Part shown: positions 38,601-52,800 of the stretch, one piece after another
Position numbering within the stretch: position 1 is the stretch's first letter
Layout of the letters: each line of letters begins with the position of its first letter
NCBI GenBank assembly: GCA_026874595.1
Contig: CM049322.1
Coordinates: forward strand, 45,627,340 to 45,691,339
DNA length: 64,000 bases
Source of the DNA: Sipunculus nudus
Taxonomy: Eukaryota > Annelida > Sipuncula > Golfingiida > Sipunculidae
Direction of reading: 5' to 3'
Notes under the pieces: generated by a model
The model's input: the letters and a program-made list of their open reading frames with translations, nothing else
Told to the model about the DNA's origin: nothing
The model's database searches: none
Translations under genes and position numbers: made by a program

Positions 38601-39190
38601 TTGATTACTATTGATCATTATTTATTGGTTGTCTGGAAGCGCTGATATGATTTCATTAAGATTCGTCTTGATCCATTTTACCAAAGTCGGCAGACACTGG
38701 AGCTTAATTATTCTGATTATTAAGTATAATGAGTTTAATTCCACTCTTCCCGCATGAAACAGAACGCGTGTCTTTCCTTGCAGCGAAGTTGTCCTGTTGT
38801 TTTATTAAAATGCCCAGTATGTGACGACAGCTACTGCTGTAATTACATAGGTTCTCACAAAAGCGGATATACCTGGAAGAAAAAATATATATATATTGCC
38901 AGTTACTCAGTAATTTTGATTTGCAAGTTATGCTGAGGCTAGTGTGCATGAACGAAATGTGATTAAATATTAATGAAAATATTGCTATGGAACAATGTAC
39001 GAAACATCATTAATCACTTAATTGGTCTTTATCGCAAGGATAAGAGTATCAAGCAGATCACACAAAAAATGAAATGAATCTTTCAGTATCACTGTAATTA
39101 TAATGTTTCAAACAAATTATCTACACGTATATATCTAGAAAATAAAATTATCTTCTCTATATAAAAATAGGCCAAAAAAGATCAATAACT
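37690..39190. other. Intergenic, only simple repeats recognised
   Basis: Contains a TTTG run at 38098-38117 and the (TTA)n tract. The last exon of copy B, if it exists, may lie in or beyond this area. Confidence 0.35.
38531..38601. repeat. (TTA)n microsatellite
   Basis: About 23 trinucleotide units with one TTG interruption. Confidence 0.95.
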
Positions 39191-39329
39191 CACCACTCGG
39201 TGATCCAGATCCTGAAGTAAATGAAAAATAGGCATTATTTACTTCATCAATAAATATTGATATTAAATAAATTTTTATATTAGATATGCCCAATCTCGTA
39301 TCTGACCTTCATAAACTTAATGTAATCCC

Positions 39330-39805
39330 TTTGGGCGGTTATAAAGAAAGGCCAGAAAACGTGGATATCACTGCACCCAGGCCACTTGTTTGTTTATATC
39401 AACGTGTTGATAAGATTTGGGTGCCCGTCAAAACAAATTCAACAAGGGCATTTGGAAGCAAGTCATATAAGCAAGAGCCTTGCAAATGGCGTTTTGCAAC
39501 AATTGATCCTTCTGCCTCCGCATATATGCATCCTACTATCTTAGCTTATATGGTTTTACCGTATGTCAACATTGCTATGTTGACAAACATGTTGATGATA
39601 AACCAGTTTATACACCCTTCACAGAGGCCTTACAAGAACTTTAATCACCGGAATTACCCTTAGAAACAAGTTTATACAAACTCCACGAAGGCCTTAAAAG
39701 AACTGTTTATTACCAGAACGCTTACACTTTAAATAATACACAGAGGAAGTCAGAAAATCAAATTAATTCTTTTTCAAAAGGTGAATGGGTACCTTTAATA
39801 TAAAT
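39330..39805 (+). repeat. Dispersed repeat R1, copy 2
   Basis: Contains an accidental 125-codon open frame (39286-39663). Because the same sequence recurs, broken, in three other places, the frame is treated as repeat-derived rather than a gene. Confidence 0.6.
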
Positions 39806-40540
39806 AACATAGATTTTAAACAATGCTTTGTCAAATTGTGAAATTTGTGGACATTGGGTGGCATTCGTTAGATGCCTCATGTGTTCGTCGTTAAATATGA
39901 ACCCATTTTTGAATATATAAATACGTTAAATCAGACGTAGATAAGAGCTTATATAGTGATGGATATCGAGGCGATATTATTGTGGTATAGAAAAAATATA
40001 TTTCACAAATATATTTTAAGGATTACCTTCTGGCTGTAATCTAGGGCAGTCTGAAAGTATAAAATGACAAATCCCGGTATCATCAATTATAATCAATAAT
40101 TAAGGTGACATCCTTTAATACAAATTAAAGAAAAATGGTTTCTCATATACTGGGAAAAAAATCCATTTTATTTTGCCATCTAAGGTGTAGGTGTTGTATG
40201 TAGTAAATAGAAAGACACAGTTGCATTATATTCACTGTGGATCTGGCACATGATACGGAGTAAGGAACGCCATCAATTAATATGTACCATTGAACGATCA
40301 CTTATGTATTAATAAACTTGGGGATATTCGCCGAATAAGTGAATGCGAACTCATGGCGGAGGCTTAAGTCGTTAGAAAACAGATTTCTAGTTTGAAGAAG
40401 TATGAATCACTTTTACACTGCAGGCTTTTTTGGGGTACCTTAATTGCTACATGAATAAAACTGACTTATCCAATTTTTATGGCGCTTAAATCTAGAAGTC
40501 ACTCAATAATTACTCGTCCGAGAATAAGACTTGTACTCAC

Positions 40541-40756
40541 TAACTGTCGCTGCGTTTGGAAACTGGAATTCATTGGAGAGATGGCAAAGGAATTTCAGAG
40601 CAGTTTTCGCCCACGCTTTAGTAGTAGGAGAAACCACAGGAACACGACTCCAGAGTCCAACCTGAGGATTCTCACATACGTCTTTTTGCGGTCCATTACA
40701 ATACCAAACAATGAGGTAGTTGGTGTAATCAGTGTCAAAAATGTTCGCATGTGTAA
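40541..40756 (-). CDS. Copy B exon 9: lipocalin domain 2 TDY exon
   Basis: 216 nt from a TTTCAG acceptor to a GTTA|GTGAGT donor, phase 1 in and out. It encodes [18 protein letters not shown], which fits the lipocalin TDY signature, then [16 protein letters not shown]. Same length as copy A. If the donor is skipped the frame stops 12 codons later ([12 protein letters not shown] then stop), so this could be a terminal exon. Confidence 0.8.
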
Positions 40757-41266
40757 CTGAAACATCAGATTATGAAAATGCTGAATCTCACAGTAGTGCC
40801 ATCTAGAGAGTGAAGAGAGAACTACTTTATTCGTAACCCTGAGACTGTCACTGAAAAATGAGACCAAGGCTCTGATTGGTCAGATAGACTGGTTTATTTT
40901 GTTGGTCAAAGTTTACATTTTGTCAATTGCCTGCACCAGGCTGGGCAAGTTTCTTTCCTTTCTCTTACACCCGTATAAGTTATATTAGTTAAATACTTTG
41001 CTGTGGAAAATAGTTTAAAAAATCATTTGTTTTAACAACATGAAAGAAAGTTTACGATGCGATACCGTTATCATTGTATCTGTCCCGTATCAATTTTCCC
41101 TTAATCTCTTGCATTTCCAGTGTGGCTGGACCAAGCTGACGGCACTCCTGTCCTTGACTGAAGGATAGAGGAATACGTTAGCTTTACATAAACACATAAA
41201 TTTAAACTCTTCAATGGCAAACACACAAATACACATACCCCCCACACACATATATATATGTATATG

Positions 41267-41326
<60 letters not shown>

Positions 41327-41551
41327 TACAATCCTATTACTGGCAGTTTACCTTACTGTGATGTCACTTCACTGGTTCATAAAAATGATAATACACAGAG
41401 AGCTGAGGATCTGCGTTAGCTCAGTGTTAGAGCAAACGACCGGCAATCAGAAATTCATGGGTTCGATTTCCTCTCTCGCTCTATAGCCCTTTCTGTCTGT
41501 CTGTCTGTCTGTCTCTCTCTATTTGTCTCTCTCTCTTTCTCTTTCTCTGTA

Positions 41552-41623
<72 letters not shown>

Positions 41624-42554
41624 CAGATATATTCTCCTGCAACTGCTAGAGTGTTCTCACGTAGGACATGGTATATAAGCATATATGTGTACAAGAGTAT
41701 ATAAGCATATATGTGCGTCACTGAAACAACAGATCATGAAAATGCTGAATCTCACAGTCCCGCCATCTAGAGAGTGAGGAGAGAACTACAATATTCGTAA
41801 CCCTGAGACTGTCACTTTTACAATTTGTCACAATTTGATAGCAACTCCCGGGGTTTTAACTATATATTCATATTTAAATGAAAAACATGTGCAATTATGT
41901 TGTAAAGAGGCTATCAATACGTTAAGTTTACAATCAAATACAGTTTATGTTTCTATCATAACCCGAGATAGTATTTTCTTTGGCCCCTATCAGGAAGCAG
42001 CTATATCCTTTTTGATAAAAAGCATTAATGGTTTTAAATTTAATGTATAACATTTGTAAATTATACTGTAACGCTTATTGATCAACGTGCTCCAAGAATA
42101 GGAACAACTTACGCGACATAATATGTGATATGGGCGTTGACGTCTGCTCTCTCTATGTCAGCGGTCATCCCTAAGAGATCTCTGTCCGGGCTGCGACCTT
42201 CTGGGAGATACAGAACTCTCAGATACCAACGACCCATAACCTGATAAAGATAAATACTTAAAATCCTCGTTATTACGAACACCTTTAGAATCAGTGCCGA
42301 TAAATTAAGTATAGCTTTAGCCCTAACACTCGTTCGAATAAAATATGGAAAGATACATGATTAATACTGAAAATTACTGTCTTTGACTTCACAATAAAAC
42401 TGCTATTTACTGGAAGGTTTCCCACACTATTTATTGCTATAATAATAATAATAAATATTATTATTCAAAATTTGTCATTTATTCCACTGGGTTCTGTGAA
42501 CAATTACACATATAAAATAATTGGAAATGTATATAGTTATGAACATACATTTAC

Positions 42555-42604
<50 letters not shown>

Positions 42605-45276
42605 ATGGTGATAAAATATCGAATATTTTGAAGCATATAAAATTAAAACATAAGACATTTTAGTAACTGCGAAGTTTGTGAGTAGGGAAGAAAGAACAGT
42701 ATGATTCCATGTTACTGTGTGTAGTATAAAGGTTTTTAGTAAAAACATAAAAAAAATAAAATCTGATAATTTACAAAATTCTTAACGCTTCGAGTCTTTT
42801 CTACAATAACAGAACTGCTTCGTAGTCATACTGTTGGAGCATCATTTTCTAAAACCCCCTGTCCGCCTTTAATGTTTAGCTTTAGAAAATACGATCACAC
42901 GAAATCCGTTGGGCAATTTACCATCCATGTAAAACACCTCTGTCCTTGTTATAATTATCCTAACTGGTATATAGCCCGTCCAATGGCGGGTGCCTCTTTA
43001 TAAAGATTTGCCTCAAAGAACGAAAACAAATTACACTCGGCATCCCAGTGTAGTTTTTTTGTTGGATGAGGGCACGGTCATGCGTAAAGTATAGGTATAA
43101 TTGACCCAATCTCTCAGGTGATATATTTCTTCCTTGATTTAGTCAAAGGAGTACGTTCGTCTCTTATTTCGGTGGCATTGTTAAACCCTGACCTCGTAAA
43201 TAATTAAAAACCTCACACGGAGACTACCAATTTGCGCATTGACTGCACCGTGAATGAATTTTTGGTATACTGATTCATAGTTAATTTATGTGTACATAAC
43301 AGTCAACACGCATCTACAGTTGACACTCAAATTAATAAAAGAAATTGACGGATTAGATAACTTACCTTCATTATGTCATAGGTATTGAAATACGGATGAA
43401 TTTGGCGTTGCAAGCATCCGCTTTACAAAGAGAAATAAAACGAAATAATAAATAAGACAAAATATATAATTTAACAAAATAAGAACTGAACAATTAATTA
43501 AGCAAATAATAGAATACATATTAAATATTGTAGTCCTTGTTTTGTCACATACGTCTCAGAATTGCATGTGTAACGGAATGTAGAGTTTTTAGTTAAGTTC
43601 CGTTCGAAACCTTAAGATTAATCTGTTTACTGTATATTCTCATTTCTTACAGAAAAAAAGATAAAAAATGTCCATAAATGTTCCGCGTTTCTTATACCCG
43701 GCACTAGGTCGTGTATGTTTGTGACTAAAGCATTTAATCATTGTCATTTTGCTCTTATAAGATAATGTGTTTTTCTTTTAATTACATCACATTCCAGTTT
43801 TGCTCATGTATTAACCAGAAACCGCATCACAAAGTATAAAAAATTTATATTTGATGGTGAACAACACTCCTTCCTAGTATAAATTATACTGCGAAGGTTT
43901 TGGTTTAATAATATGCCTATTGTCAACAGGCTGTATATTTTGCCGTTTGTGAGGTTTGTTGGCGTGGTACATATCAGCTGATAAATGAAATGTCAAGTGT
44001 GCCCTCTAGGCAATATTTACTTTCCAAAATTAAACATTGGATGGCTCGACAACTATTTACGTATGTTTATTTTGTAAGAGAGTAAGCCTCTTGAAATGTA
44101 CATTACACAGAAGATCATAACTAAAAGAAAAAAAAATGATTTTTGTATCGCGATTCTGTGATGATTTTTAATAAATACACCTAATTTGCATCAAAGAACC
44201 TTAACTTTATATGTGACCTCACATTGCTTATACTCCCATCTGTTAAAGCCCGATATTAACCAGGTTTTCTCAAATTCTTGACTTGAGTTAATGACTATCC
44301 TAGCTATATCGTGCAAGGCCAAAACCTTTCTGGGAACGCCAATGTCAATAGATAATAAAGGCTGTTTCAAAATATTGAAATTTTGAAATGAAATAGATGA
44401 AATAGCTATTCGATTTAACATTGTAGATGCTACACCAATCTTAGCGTAAAGAGAACAAGGCGTCGCCCAACGTTGCTTGGAGCCGCCTTTGTCCCTAAAT
44501 GAGAATCCGTATAAACAAGCAGATCAGCAGCACCATTGTTCATCTTTTGACCAACGCCTGAATATCCCGGACACCAGCATACAATCAGTTAATCCCCGTC
44601 TAGAATCCTTACAACGAATGACATGGATGCGAATCATAATTTTCAGAATCAACCACGTGCAAGATCGGTCATACAACGATACATGGTAAATTCTGATCTA
44701 GTATCCGTAGTCGTCGAGAGTATATGACTGATATGTACATTTATGACTGGCATTTCGATTGCTGTAACAGAGCTTAAACCATAACCCAATTCAACTCTGA
44801 TTAAGGCAAGGCGATAATTTGGTAAAATATTGCATTTTAGTATTGGAAGAAAGGAACTAGGGAAAGTGGTAAACTTACCGTTTGGTACCTTGTCCTCCAT
44901 ACAACCTGAGAGATTAAAACAGTAAGGGTTATATATGACGAAATATAATTTGATATCCCAGTGGATAGCTTAAAGTATTTCTTTTAAGTGAACCTAAAAG
45001 GAACTGACATAATATATGATAATCCAGAAATCAAGTATCAGTGATCAGTGAATGTAAATTTACGTAAATTTACCTAACCTCATTATAATTAGAGTTTTTA
45101 GATATAAGTTTAAGCATAAAGGTTATATCATAATAGTAATTAACTCTTATTATTTTATGATAAAATTGGATGTAATTAACAGAGGAGGACAATAAAGGAA
45201 TGATGGAAATAATGATGTTCGGAAATGCACACTAGACGACAGATATTCGGAGACAGAGAAGCACTTGAATGCAGCT

Positions 45277-45330
<54 letters not shown>

Positions 45331-46812
45331 GGGGAGGGGAGGAGTAGGATACTAAATAACAGTTCAGACACACATCCAATATCAACTAACCTGTTGTGAC
45401 AGTTTCGTCCGATTTCCTCAGACTGTGATGACTCATTACCGCTGGCCACTAGGTAGCGCTTTAGGTGCGCGTAGCGAGTCGTAGAAATGCGGCAGGTCTA
45501 TTTTAACCGCTGACGTTAACAACGAAACTGTCACAATATGTGAGCTGATAAAGTATGTGTATTTAACTTAAACTAGCATTCAAATAATTCAGTTGAAGGC
45601 ATCTATATGGAGAGAGGGAGAGAGAAAGACAGAAAGAGAGAGAGCGGAGATAAACATGCGTAGGTAAATATACAGGTATTACACAATTTACAATAATTTA
45701 TCTTGGATATGCCAGAAGTGGACATGGAGGACTGTATACAATATATATGTTGACAGACAGAGAGACACGTACTATCGTAGGACGCTGACTGGTAGACGTA
45801 GTTGACGGACGGCAAACACAGCGTATCTCTGAGTGACGTAGCTGTGGCCAGCTCCGTGTCTTCCATGATCATTATACGACTGACAATATCAACCTGAGGC
45901 CGCGAGCAAACCCTGTCTTTCATGTACGCCGACTGGCAAAAGTAGGCCACCCAGAAAGTGCTGAAACTGCCACCAGGAGAATACATAGTGCCAACTGTAA
46001 ATATACCAATATTCATGTCAATTGAACATTTACCAAGATGTTTGTAATTAGCGGGGGTTACAGGAACCGCAACCCCTCCATCCCCATCCCGCAAACACCT
46101 GCAAATGAGCGATAATTGAAAGTGTGCTACGAATTTAGCTTAATCAAAATAAATTTCAGGTACAATACCTGTCACCTATGGTTATTGTTCTGCGATAAGA
46201 GCAGTCTTATAATATCAACCATGTTTCAGATTTAGCCAGAGCATTGAGAGAAAGAAATAAAAGAGGGGAAAAGAATGATAGAAATTCCTCACACACAAAA
46301 TGATCCAAGTACTAATATAAAAAAATACTCTACTCCTGTAAACCTCCACTCCAGGCGTAGGAGGCTTAGAATGATTTCTTTAAAAATGCTTCAGATTATG
46401 TTCAGGGTGCATGTTTTGTTGGTATTAGAGGATTAGCCTTACATTTCATGTTTAACACTCTAATGCCCTACATTGCCTTAATTATATCACATCTGAAGCT
46501 GTCCTCATGAACAAGATAGGTGGGAAGTGGGTTCACAAAAAAAGTTTTTCAGGAAACGCTACTCCTTTTATGTTTCAGAGAAAATATAACGAGCGATCAT
46601 CACATAGTTATTTTGAATTGTGACGCGATTGTTTTTTCATATCAAATATACACTTAGGGAATAGTACTGTGTATAATTTCTTTTTTCAAAATGCAGCAAT
46701 AGGTACATATATATTCTCACTGTCATTTGACAAACCGACAGCCTTCCTATCTAGAAAAAAAAAGATTTACAAGTGGTGTGTAATTATCGAGTCAGGAAAC
46801 ACATACACACAG

Positions 46813-46846
<34 letters not shown>

Positions 46847-49800
46847 TCATGGGTTGATTCATATGCATTCCGCTTTGCCAGACTGTGCATTGACAGTAAA
46901 TGTCACGTGACCTGATGCCTAGTGTATTAAACGAGGATTGGTATCTGAGAAGATTTGACAAGCGGTGATCAAGATTGTGTTTACGTCACTAACCTAATGA
47001 TGAATCGCCATACAGGGACGCCTCTCTGGGTTCATCTGGGTTTAGAGAAATCCGCCTCGTTCTGGTCTTCCTACATTTTCCGTTGAACTCACTGAATATG
47101 AAAAAATTACGACCATTTTTCACAATCCCAATCCTTTTCTGCTCTTCATATCATACCTTGCTTAAACAACCACCTCCAAAATGCTACAATTTTTATCAAG
47201 GTCCCGTTAGTGGTTATAATTTCGAGGTTCACTGTAATACAGTACATCTTTATTGAATTTTATTTGCATTTCAAAGAGATGGAAACGTACAACGTATGAC
47301 TGCTGACCCCAACCAAATCAAGAAGAAAATCAGAAGAAAATCAATATAATTAATATGTTAGTATACGATGATATAAATAGGAGGTTATGATATTTCCTAA
47401 ATTTGCACAAGCCACTGAACACGACCGAGTTGACTTATCCCATTCAGCCTCTCGCCTGGAGAGCCGGGTGTCCCTTCCGGAAGAAATTCTGATACCGTTA
47501 GAGGAAGAGGCATAACTGATATGAGACCTTGGTATATCATTCCAGGAAAAATGTCACAGGAAATATTATAAATATCAATCCCCTTCCTCCTTTAATTCAC
47601 ATGTGACGCCATACAAGACTGTTAAAACCCAAAAGTGGACATTCAAAGGTGCCCATTCACCTACCTTCTGAAAAAGAATTATGTAATTTCTGGCTCCTCT
47701 TTGTGTAAATTGATACTCTTAGGGTAATTTTAGTTATGAAAACCTCTTATAACTTCTTCGTGAAGGATGTATGAACTTCTTTATCAACAACATGATTGTA
47801 ATCACAGCAATGTTGACAAACAGGAAAAACATGTAACATGTCATTTGTTGTAAAAAGCCAGTTGAAAAGCTCTGGCTTATTTGATTTGGCGCCAGATGCC
47901 CTTGTTGCATTTGTTTTTGCTTATGTTGTCGGGCCCTACACATTATAAACACATTGATATAAACACCACAAGTAGCCTGTGTGCGGTGATATGCACGTTT
48001 CCTGGTCTTTTTTATTAAATATTCATGGAATTAATTTAGTTTATAAAAGTCAGATATAAGATAAAGTACAGTATGCAGTGTCAGCTATTTTGATCCATCA
48101 GGATTGTCGTGCCTAACTGGAGTTTTTTGGCAAACGTGTCAAATTTGGGGTGCTAATTCCAAAAATACCAGGTGCTTTTTTTTAAGACAAGTCTTCAAGC
48201 GACATTTTGAATTTCAAAATGGCTGCCCCTTTAATATAGTTTGCCGTATATCTGGACTTCTGAGCACCGTAGAAGGATACAAATGGTAGAAACATCCATG
48301 TTTGCGATACAAGGAATTCCGTTAGAACCATTCCCATGATTTCTAAATAATTGACTAGATCACCATACTGAATTTCAAAATGACCGCCTTTTTTTATTAA
48401 ACTTTTGCTTATATCAGTTCTTTTGAGCACCGTAGAAGAATACAAGTGGTAGCAACATTGTTTCTGATGCCAACATGTAAATCCAAGCAATTGCCAATTT
48501 TTTTTACAAGTATGGCTTGGTCATCGCCATGTTGAATGTTAAAATGGCCACCATTTTTATCCGCATTTTTTTTTATATTGGAATAAGGTATATACAATGG
48601 ATCCCCACAATTACGACAACATTTAGGACAAACCAAAGTGGTTGTAATTTGAGTGTGGTTGTATTCATAAAGTTCTCAGATACCTGGATCATATATTCGG
48701 GACCAGAAAAGATGGACTTAATTGGCAATCTTTAGGACAAACCAAAGTGGTTGTAATTTGAGGGTGGTTGTATTTATAGAATTCTTAGATACCCGGATCA
48801 TATATTCGGGACCAGAAAACATTGACGTCACTGTGTTAGAGGTCGCAGTTGTGCGGTTGCTGATAGGTAGGGTCCACCTGGACAAGATTTTTAAACAGGT
48901 AGGTTTCATAAAACCCTATCTGTGCTTGTTTTTTTTTATTTGAGTTTGGCATCAGATAGCAACTGTCTGTTGTGCAGGTAGTTCAAGACTCCAATCCATT
49001 GTCAATAAGATGAATAAATTTCCGGTCCTAACTCCTTGTACCAACTGCAAGTTATTGATAATATCATTAAGATGCGGTATGTTTGGTCCTGAATCCTAAT
49101 ACCGTTTGCCAGTTAGCCATTTTGGACATAAACTCCGAATGTGTGGTTTTGATGCACCAAGGCTTTATCAGTTGAATCTGATTAACTTGAAGGTTCATTT
49201 TTGGACTTTTGATTTGCCTGAATACGACATTGTTGACAGCTGACATAAGAAGAATACCATTAGAGGAGAAGGGATATCTTAAGAAACAGAAAACTTGTTA
49301 CTACAAAATGTCTCAAGTCCTGAGCTTAACTTTCTCCATTCGATCCCAAATGGATATCTCTGCTTTGGATACAAGTAATCCTTCTCCCCTATCACTAACT
49401 GGTTGCTGAAGTGAACTGTCCTCCTCTACCGACCTGTCATCTATATACTTTGCGACAACGTGAAGTGAACCAAAAAAAACAATCAAACATATAGCTCACA
49501 AACTCTTACTAGGTTGCCTTTCCATGTTGATGACTGCAGCTAGAATGTCCTATCCTAAAAGTCAGGACCAAGGGTCATTACTGTTATGTTAAAAGGACCA
49601 GGAATTTGGCAAGACACAAAGATGTATAGCCAGTGCTCGTTTGGTTGAAGGTCTCCCTAACAAAGTGGCAATAACTTCACTTTGAATCCATCGCTGTTGT
49701 GACTGCATTATTTCGAATTATGAGTTGGCAAGACACAAAGATGTATAGCCAGTGCTCGTTTGGTTGAAGGTCTCCCTAACAATGTGGCAATAACTTCACT

Positions 49801-52800
49801 TTGAATCCATTGCTGTTGTGACTGCATTATTTCGAATTATGAGTTGCTCTAGCGACAATCCACCAATACCTCAATTATACATTATCAGCAATGTGGCCTG
49901 CTGAAACATCTTTGGAGCATCCTTGCAGCATGCAATTTTGAAAACAATTATCCTGAAGTGCCATGCACTCCGCAGTAAACGAAAAACGAGGTATTCTTAC
50001 TTGGCAGTTGTCTTAAAAGCAGAGCACAATTCCTTGTTACACTTGATCAAGACCTTAAGATTTTAGGCTTAACACAATGTCTCCTCTAAGGAAATGTTTT
50101 CTTAATCGTTGACATTCATTTTCATACAGTTTATTTATTTATAAGTAAGGTGAGGAAATTAGGAAATTTTAAAAATACCTTTACATTGCATTAAATCACA
50201 AGTCAAAGTGATTTGGGATATAGGTCATTTGTAAAATAAGCATTTCGGTTGAATTCACCTTGCAAATGCTAGTCATGCAGTAAACTAGATCCTCTTCACC
50301 ATGAATATGCATGGATTTTAGCATTGATTATAGATATGTATGTTTCTCTAAAGGACTCCCATTGAGAGATACCAGCACAGACCAAAATATATAATCTGAA
50401 ACATGACCAAATTTTTTTAATTTTTAATCAATACAATCCATGATATCACAGGCATATGTAATTACCCTATATTAATTGCTCTAGGTTGCTCACAAAAGTT
50501 TATTTTGAAATCCAATATGTTTTAGATAATAATTTGAAACAAATTTGACCATGGTTTTAATGGATTCGCTGGTATCACAATCATGGATGTTGCTTCCAAT
50601 TTAAAATCTTATCACATGCACATATAAGCAAATTCGGATAGAAAATTGCGGCCGTTTTGAAATTAAATAGGGCGGCCAAACTATACTTCTATATATTACA
50701 AGACATGTTTTGATTTATATGTTAGTATTACAAACACGGATGTTGTAACTACGGCGATTACCGAAAATAAATATAAGCAAAAGTCTGTTAAAAAATGACG
50801 GCAATGTTGAATATCAATATGGCGGCCTAATCAAATTATCGGAACCATGGATGTTCCTACCATTTGTATTCTTCTACGGTGCTCACAAGAAAATATATGA
50901 TCAAAAGTGTGTTAAAAAATTGCGTCCATTTTGAAATTCAACATGGCGGCCTAATAGAATTAGTAGCAAGTATGGCAATGGTTTTAATGGAATCCCTGAT
51001 ATCGAAAACGTGGGTGTCGCTGCCAGTTATACTGCTCCACATTGCTCAGATCTCCAGATTAAAAACAAAATATAAGAAAAATGGCCGCCTATTTGAAATT
51101 CGATAGGCGGCTGAAGACTTGACTGATAAAAATGGCATCTGATTTTTTTTTTTAATCAGCACCCCAAAAAAGACAAAGTTAGTCAATTAAAATTCATTTT
51201 TTGGCACGAAATCCAGTTGGAATGCACAACAGACTGTACTAACAGTTGATTTGGCCCCTTTAAGAAGCCGGGGCACAGTGCAGTTGCGTGACAAAAGTTT
51301 GCAGACCCCACTGCCAAGTATAATATGGATGTACTCACAGGTCAGTCACGTTAAGAAACAACACTCCTTTATCGTCATACATGTCGTAAACTGTCCCATG
51401 CCATTCACCAGGGACCACCGTAAGTCTCTCTACAGCATACCATCGTCCAATGCACTAAAGTAGAAAAAACAATATATACTTTCCCATCATAATCACACAA
51501 AAGACACCTGTTATAAGAGATTGATATAAATGTTCGGGTCAGTTATTGACCGAACAAGATGTTTTTTGTTATAAACCAGAAGGTAAAAATAAGTAAAACA
51601 AAACTTCTAATCACCAAAGCCTTCTTGTCTGAATGCCTGCCCAGTATTTCGGTCATCGAGATTTCCAAATCATTGGGATATTTCAGCCATGTAGCAGAAT
51701 GGACTTAAGACCTGCTATTTAATCTATCTTGGGATAGAGAGTTAAGTGCAAATAGAAAGTGTATCGTTGAAGTTTATACCGGATCTACGGTTTTTTCTAG
51801 ACCATGCCTTTTTCCTAAAAATTATATTATTGTATTTTAAATAAAGACATGATCTGCAACAATGTTCTTATTAAATATTATTTAAAACATGTCCTTTATT
51901 CTTTAAGTCATAATAAACATAATATTTATTTTAAAAAATCCTTTATTGAAATTGTTTTATTAATTAATATTTCATCTCATATAATTTACCAAAATTGATC
52001 ATAAATATGGTTTCAGTAAAACAGCGATATAAAATTTATTTATATGGATATAAAAAAGTATTTATAATTACTTATGCTTAGCGCTCCTTGGCTCTGAGGT
52101 TAGCGTTGGCATGTCTGAAGTGGTGGAGTATATTAATTGTATATTGAAAATACAATATATTAATAATGAAAATCATAGACTTTGATTCCATTCCTGAGAT
52201 GATATATAAAATGTTTGTAAAAATTAGCCAAACTTTGAATACCCTCCTACGACTGCAAGTCACCCCCCTTCTTGAAGATATATTGACACCACTATTCAAA
52301 CACCAGTATAACACATGCTTGCATTAACTAGTTGTTTAAGAACCGTTTAAGCCTTGGGCGGGTGTTTTGCACAGGGACTTTTCGGACTATGACATGCTGG
52401 ACATGACACGATAGTTCGGCCAGGTAAATATTATTATCATGAATAATCAATTCAAAATATTATTATTAATTGAGCATGACAATGTAGATTTTTCGTATAA
52501 GCCTCATATGTATAGGATTTCAAAATGCGAATTTAATATAAAGATTATTTTTAGCAATGGCCATCATAATGTACTTTTAAAATAATACTTCTATTTTTTC
52601 TATTTCATTTGATTGCATTTTATGCTTAGGAATACTTCTTGAAAATAGTGGTATTTTCCCTTTTTTATGACAAATTTTAGCTGAATGATACCGTGTTGTT
52701 TTAGAATTCAACAGTTTCTTGAAATGAGTCAGATACTGACTAATGATAATCATGAGTTTGAACATATTAAATAATGAACCAGTTTAAAACTCCAGACATT

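Larger units (their letters stand above)
48100..51250. mobile_element. Foldback-like element with long inverted arms (copy B intron 2)
   Basis: The left arm (48100-48590) and right arm (50620-51200) are diverged inverted copies. Both contain repeated units of about 160 bp with TGAGCACCGTAGAAG, ATGGTAG.AACATCC and AAAATGGCCGCC-like motifs, and both ends carry TTTGGGGTGCT. The interior (48600-50600) has no intact gene, only stop-riddled sequence. A non-autonomous DNA transposon is likely. Confidence 0.5.
43667..51480. repeat. Segmental duplication, left member (in copy B)
   Basis: Introns and exons here align along their length with 56457-64000 in the same order and orientation. The left break is at TGTCCATAAATGTTCC (both members). 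Member-specific indels include 109-bp and 119-bp tandem duplications present only here. Confidence 0.85.

Noticed and set aside
38430-38618. Open frame with a long asparagine run
   Set aside because: Produced by the (TTA)n microsatellite read on the minus strand.
39286-39663. 125-codon plus-strand frame
   Set aside because: It lies in dispersed repeat R1; the other three copies of the same sequence do not preserve the frame.
41405-41482. Functional tRNA gene
   Set aside because: A and B boxes are present, but acceptor and T stems do not pair well; treated as SINE-like.
45150-45449. Minus-strand frame with LSLSLS and [14 protein letters not shown], between exons 4 and 5 of copy B, with a GTTAGT donor-like site
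   Set aside because: It is a (GA)n tract plus the inside of a TIR element; exon 4 joins exon 5 in phase without it, and copy A lacks it.
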